A stretch of 42,794 nucleotides of DNA from positions 1-42,794 of IMG/VR virus record IMGVR_UViG_3300037493_002938; one strand, given 5' to 3'. The position numbers and the translations under genes are program-made. The notes under the pieces are model-generated. The model was not told the origin of the DNA and searched no databases. It worked only from the letters and a program-made list of their open reading frames with translations. This DNA comes from a virus. This document shows, piece by piece, positions 7,938-15,174 of the stretch (the first letter of the stretch is position 1; each line of letters opens with the position of its first letter).

Positions 7938-9136
7938 AAGTAACTATTCATCAACCAGAACACGCTTGTTGGTTAGGTCTTATCGACAAAATATCTAAAG
8001 CTGATGTGTTCGTTATTATGGACGAGGTGCAGTTTGAAAAGAACTATTTTCAGAATCGCAACAAAATAAGAACTAAGATTGATTGGACGTGGTTAACTGT
8101 ACCTGTAGAAAAACATAACCATAAACCTATTAATCAAGTAAAAATAGCAAATGAGACCAATTGGAGAAGTAAATATCTCGGCTTACTAAAAGAGAATTAT
8201 GGTAAGTCTATTAATTTTAAAAAATACTACGCCACAATAGAATCGATTATCAGTAAAGACTGGGTATATCTTTCTGATTTAAACATTGAACTCTTAAAGT
8301 TCTTTCTTGCCGAATTTAATGTAACCACCAAGGTTATACTGATGTCAGAGTTAAATTTACCTGCAATGGCTGACGGTACAGAGAAGTGTTTACAGATATG
8401 TAAAGCGGTTAGTGCTACTACCTACTTGTCAGGTACGTCTGGCAGAGACTATCTGGATGTAACTAAGTTTACAGAAAACAATATTAAAGTTGAATTTCAC
8501 GACTTCTTTCATTACCCTTATGACTTAGACCGCGTTGGTTTATCAGTTTACGATTGTTTGTTTACTGTTAAAGATATAAACTACACATTGCACGATTCAT
8601 GTAAAGGTATTAAGAGTTTGGTTAAGATTTTGAGTTCTATTTCACTGTCTAAGCATTTGTCTATTCTTGAGGTATTCGGTGGTGACGGATTTGGTCACTT
8701 AAAAGGTTATGCCAATGACTACTCAGACGTTTCTATTTGGGATATAAACTTAATAAACTGTGAAATGTTAAAAGCTCATTACTCAAAAGCTTCTATCAAC
8801 TGTGTGAACTCTCTTGAATATTCTGACTGGTTAGTGAAGAACACCAATATACGATATGATATTGTTATTGTTGATACTCCGGCTCAACTGTCAAATGATT
8901 TAATTCTTGCCAAGGCCGCAAATCTAATACACGGCGAAGGTTATCTTATAGTCAGATATATCAAACAACCATATAAAGAACACGAGTCGGTTGTTAGAGA
9001 CCTACCACTTTCTGAAATGAGTAGACAGATAGGCGACCAATATGATATACTAGAATCGTGGTTAGAGCCACGAGAGTATTATTTCTTAAATGATTGGTTA
9101 TATAATGCAGTCTTTCATATTAAAAGAAAGAGTTGA
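7934..9136 (+). CDS. WbqC-like protein fused to a SAM-methyltransferase-like domain
   Basis: Residues 1-215 follow the WbqC family: HQPEHACWLGLIDKISKAD at 6-24, QFEKNYFQNRNKI at 33-45, WLTVPV at 53-58, YLSGTSGRDYLD near 164-175 and HYPYDL near 193. WbqC proteins occur in bacterial polysaccharide loci and are proposed to help transfer aminoacyl or similar groups to sugars. Residues 240-400 carry a Rossmann start EVFGGDGFG at 246-254 and WDI at 269-271, like a class I methyltransferase, although the glycine motif is not canonical and activity is unproven. The length of 400 is well above a lone WbqC domain, so this is a fusion. Confidence 0.78.
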   Translation: MKVTIHQPEHACWLGLIDKISKADVFVIMDEVQFEKNYFQNRNKIRTKIDWTWLTVPVEKHNHKPINQVKIANETNWRSKYLGLLKENYGKSINFKKYYATIESIISKDWVYLSDLNIELLKFFLAEFNVTTKVILMSELNLPAMADGTEKCLQICKAVSATTYLSGTSGRDYLDVTKFTENNIKVEFHDFFHYPYDLDRVGLSVYDCLFTVKDINYTLHDSCKGIKSLVKILSSISLSKHLSILEVFGGDGFGHLKGYANDYSDVSIWDINLINCEMLKAHYSKASINCVNSLEYSDWLVKNTNIRYDIVIVDTPAQLSNDLILAKAANLIHGEGYLIVRYIKQPYKEHESVVRDLPLSEMSRQIGDQYDILESWLEPREYYFLNDWLYNAVFHIKRKS

Positions 9137-9137
9137 T

Positions 9138-10418
9138 ATGTCTAAAATGCCACCAGATACCTACAATGCAATGCCTATTACCAACCAAGACTTGACTAGT
9201 CTCACTGTGGTCAAGCCTAAAAAGAGTAATCAGATAGGTATTGTTATTGTCAACTTCTTACGTAATAAATTATTGCTTAACTTGGTTGTGAGTATTTTTA
9301 AATACCAACCGGGAGTCAAACTCTATATTGTTGAACAAGGAATCTATAATAAAGAATTAGAGTTGTTTTACGATATGTTAACGGCAAAAGGACACGAGAT
9401 TATTTACGCAGGATTTGATGCTGGATTAAGTCACTGTAGAAATCTGGGAGTAGCTAAAGTTACAGAACCATATGTAATGTGGTGTGATAACGATAATCTT
9501 TTCTTAGAAACCACTAAACTTGATTTAGCAATTGAGAAATTAAAATCATATAACTTAGATATTTTAGGCTTGGCTGAATTGTTTGACAATAAGATTAGGC
9601 ATTATGAAGTTAATTTAACTATTAGACTTAATCAAGTGATATATAAAGAGGCTGAAACTACACCTGATATTACTAGATGTGATATGTGTATGAACTGTTG
9701 TGTGGCTCGTACTGAGATATTTAAAGGTCTTCAGTGGGATAGTAGAATGAAATTAGCTGAGCATTTAGACTTTTTTCTCACGGCTAAACAGATAGGTATG
9801 AAGGTTGCTTGTAGCGAGATAACCATATCTAACCAGAATGTACAAGACACGCACGATATTGTGTACACGAGTTTTAGAAATAGAAATAAAAATTTTTGGA
9901 TATTATACGCTCAGAAGTGGGCGGTGCGTGATATAGTTGGTTTAGACGGTAATGCGTGGACAATACCGTGTGACACTCAACCTATGGCAAATAATACCGT
10001 TGTACAGAATATACCAAAAGTTGAAAATGTTAAAGCTAATGAGGTTATTATCAAACCACTTAAAATTGAACAGGTCGTGTCTACATCAGCTAGTAAAATC
10101 TTGGCTGAGTTTAACTCAATCATAACGGTAGGCGGAACTTCTTGCATATTAACTAAGAAAACATGTGCCGAGGCTTATAAAAGAGAACCTATTACCAATC
10201 CGATATACATAGCCGCTGCAATTACCGCACAACAAAAACAAATATTGCAGAGTAGAGGTTTTGATTTTACAGGAAATACAATCTCTAAACAAGATATAGA
10301 GATTAGAGTAGAACCTAAATTCACCACAACATATGAATTATCATCATCTATAGAAGGTTATCGATTTAAACTGCCGTGTCCAACGAATAAATATCTATCG
10401 AACAGAGGTTTATTATGA
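9138..10418 (+). CDS. GT2-like glycosyltransferase with DND motif
   Basis: Start placed at 9138, one base after the preceding stop, giving 426 residues; an upstream in-frame ATG at 9090 would overlap by 47 bases and has no better ribosome site. IGIVIVNFLR near 33-42, VEQG near 65, AGLSHCRN at 95-102, DND at 117-119 and AEHLDF near 210 mirror the GT domain of the LicD fusion and of the next gene. DND replaces the usual DDD/DXD and could still bind metal. About 110 C-terminal residues beyond the GT domain are of unknown nature and may bind the acceptor or a partner. Confidence 0.78.
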   Translation: MSKMPPDTYNAMPITNQDLTSLTVVKPKKSNQIGIVIVNFLRNKLLLNLVVSIFKYQPGVKLYIVEQGIYNKELELFYDMLTAKGHEIIYAGFDAGLSHCRNLGVAKVTEPYVMWCDNDNLFLETTKLDLAIEKLKSYNLDILGLAELFDNKIRHYEVNLTIRLNQVIYKEAETTPDITRCDMCMNCCVARTEIFKGLQWDSRMKLAEHLDFFLTAKQIGMKVACSEITISNQNVQDTHDIVYTSFRNRNKNFWILYAQKWAVRDIVGLDGNAWTIPCDTQPMANNTVVQNIPKVENVKANEVIIKPLKIEQVVSTSASKILAEFNSIITVGGTSCILTKKTCAEAYKREPITNPIYIAAAITAQQKQILQSRGFDFTGNTISKQDIEIRVEPKFTTTYELSSSIEGYRFKLPCPTNKYLSNRGLL

Positions 10419-11221
10419 GTAAAATAGCGGTATTAGTTACAACGTTTAAACGCGATAAACTATTGTTTGATACAATAGCGTCTATTATAGAGTATTGGAA
10501 TGATGATTACGTGTTACTTGTAGGCGACCAAGGAGAATTAACAGACGAGAAATGTGTTATGTTCGATAAGTTAAGCTCTTTATACAATGTTCATTATTGT
10601 GGCTTACCATATGACTGTGGTTTATCGTTTGCTAGAAATTATCTGGTAAAGAAGGCTGAGTTTTACGAATGTGATTATTGTTTATTATTAGCTGATAGTT
10701 TACAACCAACTCAGGTATATGACTTTGAACCTATCATTAAATTCTTAAACGGTAACATACGAAGAGGTATTGTTGGATTTTCTGGCGGGAAAGAATGTAT
10801 ACCGTGGGAATATAATATGGAACTTATTAAGAATGAATATTTCTTATTAAAACAACCGAACAAACAATCTATCAGTGATGCATTAGAGATTTTTCAATGT
10901 GACCTCGTTAAAAACATCTTTCTAGCTAAAACCAAATGTCTTTTAGCCAATTCATGGGATGAAGATTTAAAAATGGCTGAACACGAAGATTTCTTTTGGA
11001 GACTAAAGAATAACCTCATAGACTTTAGTAAAGAGTATGGTGAAGAAATATTTCAACCATATCAAGTGTTTTATACGCCATCTATTGAAGTTAAACACGT
11101 TAAAGCTCACGATATAAGTAAAGAATATAAACAACTCAGAGATAGAACATACACAGAGTTCAGACAGTTATTATTAAAGAAATATGGTATTAAAAGATGG
11201 GTAAAATATGAACAAGAGTAA
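10415..11221 (+). CDS. GT2-like protein lacking a normal DXD motif
   Basis: The protein is 268 residues and paralogous to the two preceding GT domains: IAVLVTTFKR at 4-13, GDQG at 37-40, CGLSFARN at 68-75 and AEHEDFFWR near 190. At the DXD position it has ADS (93-95), so one metal-binding acidic residue is replaced. It may be an inactive or regulatory subunit, or use a different metal-binding arrangement. It overlaps the previous gene by 4 bases and the next by 14. Family assignment is good, activity doubtful. Confidence 0.75.
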   Translation: MSKIAVLVTTFKRDKLLFDTIASIIEYWNDDYVLLVGDQGELTDEKCVMFDKLSSLYNVHYCGLPYDCGLSFARNYLVKKAEFYECDYCLLLADSLQPTQVYDFEPIIKFLNGNIRRGIVGFSGGKECIPWEYNMELIKNEYFLLKQPNKQSISDALEIFQCDLVKNIFLAKTKCLLANSWDEDLKMAEHEDFFWRLKNNLIDFSKEYGEEIFQPYQVFYTPSIEVKHVKAHDISKEYKQLRDRTYTEFRQLLLKKYGIKRWVKYEQE

Positions 11222-12149
11222 GGTGTTAGTAACTGGCGGTTGCGGCTTTATTGGTTCTAAAATCGTTGACTTACTCGTTAAAGAAGGTCATTCGGTAGTA
11301 GTGTTAGATAATATGACTACTGGCCATTTAGAAAATATATCAAAAGAAACTTTACAATCTGGTAACGTTAATATTATTAATGGTGATATTCGCAACTACG
11401 CCGACCTAGTAAGCGCCACAAATAAGGTTGATGTTATTTGTCATCAAGCCGCATTAACCTCTGTACCTAATTCATTTAAAGATAAAGAAGAATATCTGTC
11501 TGTGAATATCGAAGGTACTAATAAACTACTTGAAATCGCTAATAAGAGAGGTATTGGTTCTGTCGTCTTGGCCTCATCAGCTGCAGTATATGGTGATAGT
11601 ATATTTGTGAAACAGTCAGAATCACGCGAGGCTTATGGTTTAAGTTCACCATATGCATGGTCTAAACACATAAACGAACAGCAGGCTCTGTATTATAATA
11701 CATTTACACATCTTCGTGTGATGGCCTTACGTTACTTCAATGTGTATGGCGAAGGTCAGTCTATTAATGGTGAAGGTGCGGTCATACCTACGTTTGCCTC
11801 TAAAATGCTCAAAAACCAGCCTATTTTCATTTATGGTGATGGGAAGCAGTATAGAGACTTTATTCATGTTAAAGACGTTGCTAGAGCCAATTACGCTGCA
11901 ATGCAGAGCATTGAAAAAGGTGTGTTCAATGTAGGTACGAGTAATTGTATTAGTATCAATGAATTGTCTCAAGAATTAACTACTCGCACTGGCTATACTG
12001 AAAAGATTCAATACAAGCCAGCTCGTAAAGGCGATATTTGGTTATCATGTGCAGATATGACAGAAACGATTAAGCGTTTAGGTTTCAAGAGTTCAATAGC
12101 GTTGTATTCGCCAGAAGGTCTAGACGTAATCGTAGAAAGTTTAAAATGA
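11208..12149 (+). CDS. NAD-dependent sugar-nucleotide epimerase (GalE/WbpP-like)
   Basis: This 313-residue extended SDR has the NAD-binding GGCGFIG at 10-16, SSAAVYGD at 123-130 and the catalytic pair Tyr149/Lys153 in YAWSK. The sequence GYTEKIQYKPARKGDI near the C-terminus is typical of UDP-glucose or UDP-GlcNAc 4-epimerases and related dehydratases. It would supply a nucleotide-sugar donor to the glycosyltransferases upstream. The exact substrate cannot be told from the sequence. Confidence 0.9.
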   Translation: MNKSKVLVTGGCGFIGSKIVDLLVKEGHSVVVLDNMTTGHLENISKETLQSGNVNIINGDIRNYADLVSATNKVDVICHQAALTSVPNSFKDKEEYLSVNIEGTNKLLEIANKRGIGSVVLASSAAVYGDSIFVKQSESREAYGLSSPYAWSKHINEQQALYYNTFTHLRVMALRYFNVYGEGQSINGEGAVIPTFASKMLKNQPIFIYGDGKQYRDFIHVKDVARANYAAMQSIEKGVFNVGTSNCISINELSQELTTRTGYTEKIQYKPARKGDIWLSCADMTETIKRLGFKSSIALYSPEGLDVIVESLK

Positions 12150-12586
12150 AGACTTATTCTAAAACTTTTGAAAAGACTTTAAAAACAACTTTACGGTTAT
12201 TTAATATTGACGTAAATATAAAAGCTGTAAAGCGTTTAAAGTATCCGGCCGCTGTTATTAGAGTAAAACCCTACACAGTGTGGTATGTTAAACGTGTGTT
12301 TGTGAGTAAAGACTTTGCGGTAGCCTGCGCTATTCATGAGGCTGGTCACATTATTAATATGTATTTTGGTTTAGAAGAAGTTTCTCTTAAAACATTTGAC
12401 CAGACTGTAATGTCAGAATATAAGGCTGAGTTGTTCTTAGTTCGTATGTTAAAATACTTTGATAAACCTTTTTACAAAAGATACCTAGAGATTATTTCTG
12501 ACTGTGTTAAAAGTAAGAAATGGTCTAAACTCTACCCAGTTCACTTCAGAGCAATGAAATCAATTCTTCGTTTGGAATCTAAATAA
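12146..12586 (+). CDS. small HExxH metallopeptidase-like protein
   Basis: The protein is 146 residues and coupled to the epimerase by a 4-base overlap. HEAGH at 64-68 is the zinc-protease motif, with acidic residues in SEYKAEL (90-96) about 25 positions later that could give the third ligand. This arrangement resembles gluzincin-type or ImmA/IrrE-like peptidases, but the protein is short and very basic elsewhere. It is the last gene of the plus-strand operon. Target unknown; a regulator-cleaving or host-takeover protease is possible. Confidence 0.6.
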   Translation: MKTYSKTFEKTLKTTLRLFNIDVNIKAVKRLKYPAAVIRVKPYTVWYVKRVFVSKDFAVACAIHEAGHIINMYFGLEEVSLKTFDQTVMSEYKAELFLVRMLKYFDKPFYKRYLEIISDCVKSKKWSKLYPVHFRAMKSILRLESK

Positions 12587-12595
12587 CCATAGTAA

Positions 12596-12650
12596 TTTGT
12601 ACATATTCATACAATCTATTGTATATAATCATACATAGGCTTGTATGGCT
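12596..12650. promoter_or_regulatory. array of TGTAT/ATACA half-sites at 11-bp spacing
   Basis: Half-sites occur at 12598 (TGTAC), 12609 (ATACA), 12620 (TGTAT), 12631 (ATACA) and 12642 (TGTAT): exactly 11 bases apart and alternating in orientation. The last four form two tandem 22-bp units of the form TCATACA-N5-TTGTAT-N4. Such regular dyads on one helical face look like binding sites for a dimeric DNA-binding protein, although each dyad could also fold as a hairpin in RNA. A TATAAT lies inside at 12624-12629 without a convincing -35. Confidence 0.5.
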
Positions 12651-12661
12651 TAGAAAGCAAA

Positions 12662-12685
12662 AGAGACTAGATTTCTCTAGTCTCT
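12662..12685 (-). terminator. end-of-operon terminator hairpin
   Basis: A perfect 10-bp stem, AGAGACTAGA (12662-12671) and TCTAGTCTCT (12676-12685), encloses four bases. On the minus strand the loop is GAAA, a stable GNRA tetraloop, and the stem is followed by TTTTGC, a short U-run. It is therefore best read as the terminator of the minus-strand virion operon. It could also stop plus-strand transcripts, though no T-run follows on that side. Confidence 0.7.
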
Positions 12686-12710
12686 AAGCAATTGATAATA
12701 GTATAATGAC

Positions 12711-12811
12711 GCTCGGTGTGTGGTGATTGTTCGCTCATGATTTTCAAAGCCACCGAGAACTCTTGAAAAATAGACCGAACAATATCATAAAATCGCGTAA
12801 ATAGATTACGC
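12711..12811. ncRNA. putative pseudoknotted RNA element at the convergent junction
   Basis: Three perfectly complementary pairs are seen. Pair 1: CTCGGTG (12712-12718) with CACCGAG (12751-12757). Pair 2: ATTGTTCG (12726-12733) with CGAACAAT (12776-12783). Pair 3: TTTTCAA (12741-12747) with TTGAAAA (12763-12769). Pair 3 nests inside pair 2, and pair 1 closes on the apical loop of pair 3, which makes an H-type pseudoknot. A further hairpin, GCGTAA-ATAGA-TTACGC (12795-12811), covers the stop codon of the last virion gene. Complementarity holds for either strand; the downstream terminator orientation favours the minus-strand transcript. No known RNA family is recognised. Confidence 0.45.
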
Positions 12812-13117
12812 TATAGAAGAACATCTAACTTTCACATTAACATTATCATAACTGACACCGTTATCGTAGTCTAAAATAACCTCAACCTCGTCTTTGGGAA
12901 ACACTTTCACATCTGATATATCAACCACAGTCTTATAATCAACCGAAGTCAGTATTACATGCGTGCCTGACGTTAATATTGAAACACCGTTTAACAACAC
13001 ATCAATATTCACTTCGTCAATTGAACCACTTGTAACTTGTAAATTATTAACCACCGCGATTATTTTAACTATCTTGCCTTGATTAGCTATAATTTGTTTT
13101 AACAATGTTTTTGTCAT
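12806..13117 (-). CDS. small virion-operon protein, 103 residues
   Basis: AAAGGT stands just upstream of the ATG. The product is rich in Val, Ile, Asp and Asn with alternating patterns typical of beta-sandwich structural or fibre-accessory proteins. It is the last gene of the minus-strand operon, directly after the discoidin-domain tail protein, so it may be a fibre partner or chaperone. I recognise no family. Confidence 0.65.
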   Translation of the reverse strand: MTKTLLKQIIANQGKIVKIIAVVNNLQVTSGSIDEVNIDVLLNGVSILTSGTHVILTSVDYKTVVDISDVKVFPKDEVEVILDYDNGVSYDNVNVKVRCSSIA

Positions 13118-13125
13118 AAATACCT

Positions 13126-15174
13126 TTATTTACACACCGCACTTATAGTAGCTATATTAATAGTATAATTATCTGTAGTTTCAATTTTCCATAAACATGT
13201 TTTGTCTGAAGAGGTTTCAAATTCTACTGTGCCGCCCATTAACGTATAATTAAGTCTTGATTCTCCTAAATTAGTTAATATTACTTGGCTCCAGGTACTT
13301 CCGTTATCTTTTGACATAGAGACAATAATATCTGAATTTAATACTGTACTACTATCTATGTTACCTTCAATAATAATATAACCTTTGGTAGGAGAACTCA
13401 CACACTCCCACGACTTAGATATTAACGTCATTGGTAATATCTGTGTAATTTGACCATAATTTCCATACCCTCGTATCTCGTTAACTACTATGATGCTATC
13501 TGCCCGCCAGTTATCGATAAAATATATTCTATAATAAAGATAGTGTGTCGAATTTTCGAAAGTGTATGTATATGTTTCGGTAGTTGTTCCTGATGGTAGA
13601 ATATCGGTATAAATATCAGTCCATGTAGAATCGTTATTAGAACCTTGTATTGTAAAATTCTTTCCGCACCGTCCATCTCCATCACCATAAGATGTAATTA
13701 CTATCTTTATAATTATTTCTTCAGTTAATAGCTGAAATTTTATCCAATGAGGAAAATCATCGAAACTTGAAGCCCAATAAGTTCCTAAATTACCGTCTAT
13801 CACATTACTAGCTAAATAACCTGTTCCAATATAACTAAGTAAACTATCAGCCGTTACCGTACTAGAGACAAGCTTCTCTGTTTCTTCCTCTGTTTCTTCC
13901 GTTGAACTAAAATTTGTATATTCTGTTTCATAGAAAGTTTCGTTTATACAGTTAGTTAGTTCTATACCATCTTCAGTGCCAAGCCCATCAACTACCCCAT
14001 TAACAATTTTATAATAGGGAGAGGCTTGTAACTTTAAATTAGTGGCAAATCCAAATAAATAATTATAAATATCATTTGCGTCTGTTCCTCCCGTAGGGGT
14101 TTGAAAAGAACTTTTATCTGTACTGGCATTGTAGGTAAGTACGTCACCGTCTTGTGGATGTCCGCTTGTTACTTCTACATCAGATAAATCAAATAATGAC
14201 ATTGGTTTATCTTCAAATTCTAAATCATTAGTATAGTAATCTTCTTGAATCTTTTGATACCCGATTATCTCTATCATATCAGACGTGATTTCTGTCGTGA
14301 GAGGCGTGATATTTTTAATTAAAGCTACAGGTATTTCATATTTAGAGGCTGAATAACTCTTCTCGTGTACTTCATATCTAAATAACAAATCATCGGCAGA
14401 TAGGTTATCAATGGTTGCACGTGCAAAGACTATGTAATCAACAGAACCAGTGAGAGGCAACGGTATTACAACAGCTTCTTCTGGTAATGGCGTTTTACTA
14501 CCAAAATGTAATGAGTTTAAATTAGCGTTACAATATACCATTAGGTCACTTACGCCGCTCTCAGTATATGGAGTGACTGTCATTTTTTGCGTAAAGACTG
14601 TCGGTATTACTTCCATTTGATTAACAAACACCTGACGCAAAACGTGATTAATGTTACCGCTGGCAACTCCAACCTGACGTAAGTCTCTAAGTAATGAACC
14701 GTCGTAGTCTGTTGCGTCGTGTTCTACCCATACTCTACAGATAGGTATACGGTCGGTATTGTCACCGATAGACGGTGAATATTTATTAACAACATATGTC
14801 GAATCGCTTTCAAGATATACATAAACCCATCTGTCTTCTGTATACGTAGGCAGTGTTATTTCTTGTGCAGGCATTGAGACTATGGTATCTTGGTCAAAAG
14901 AGGCCACGCCCGAACCAATAAATAACTGTAGGCTATTCGCGGTTGTCTTTGTTGGCACAAGTCCGTCCATAATACGCTTATCAAGCAACATGGCTATAAG
15001 TGGCATTAGAAGAGTTTCAACTTTGGTCAAAATCCCGTCGTCTTGTTGTAGATTTATTGACTGCCACTGACTATTCTGAGGTAATTGAGTCTCAGAACCT
15101 GTGCGTCTTTCTACACGAGCCAGTTCTTTTCTTATCTGAGCTCGAACTATTGAGGATAACGGTCTACTTCTCAT
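13126..15174 (-). CDS. tail/baseplate fibre protein with F5/8 type C (discoidin) domain
   Basis: The protein is 682 residues. The N-terminal third (LQLFIGSGVASF, then RWVYVYLESDSTYVV) looks like a virion-attachment region. A linker SLFDLSDVEV...GDVLTYNAST at about 327-353 is the common phage-fibre joint. Residues 436-571 form a discoidin/F5-8C domain, with ASNVIDGNLGTYWASS at 455-470, FTIQGSNND and LYYRIYF, known for binding sugars or lipids. The C-terminal 100 residues are a beta-rich cap. AGGAG precedes the ATG, which overlaps the upstream stop. It is probably a receptor-binding or adhesion protein at the tail tip. Confidence 0.8.
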   Translation of the reverse strand: MRSRPLSSIVRAQIRKELARVERRTGSETQLPQNSQWQSINLQQDDGILTKVETLLMPLIAMLLDKRIMDGLVPTKTTANSLQLFIGSGVASFDQDTIVSMPAQEITLPTYTEDRWVYVYLESDSTYVVNKYSPSIGDNTDRIPICRVWVEHDATDYDGSLLRDLRQVGVASGNINHVLRQVFVNQMEVIPTVFTQKMTVTPYTESGVSDLMVYCNANLNSLHFGSKTPLPEEAVVIPLPLTGSVDYIVFARATIDNLSADDLLFRYEVHEKSYSASKYEIPVALIKNITPLTTEITSDMIEIIGYQKIQEDYYTNDLEFEDKPMSLFDLSDVEVTSGHPQDGDVLTYNASTDKSSFQTPTGGTDANDIYNYLFGFATNLKLQASPYYKIVNGVVDGLGTEDGIELTNCINETFYETEYTNFSSTEETEEETEKLVSSTVTADSLLSYIGTGYLASNVIDGNLGTYWASSFDDFPHWIKFQLLTEEIIIKIVITSYGDGDGRCGKNFTIQGSNNDSTWTDIYTDILPSGTTTETYTYTFENSTHYLYYRIYFIDNWRADSIIVVNEIRGYGNYGQITQILPMTLISKSWECVSSPTKGYIIIEGNIDSSTVLNSDIIVSMSKDNGSTWSQVILTNLGESRLNYTLMGGTVEFETSSDKTCLWKIETTDNYTINIATISAVCK

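Noticed and set aside
12597-12629. A complete sigma70 promoter reading into the junction RNA
   Set aside because: TATAAT is present, but the nearest TTGTAC lies 21 bases upstream and the 17-base position holds ACATAT, so the -35 is not convincing.
12587-12805. A tRNA gene in the operon junction
   Set aside because: The paired segments do not give a cloverleaf: there is no 7-bp acceptor stem with a CCA-like end and no T-loop GTTCRAA motif in the right place; the stems interleave instead.
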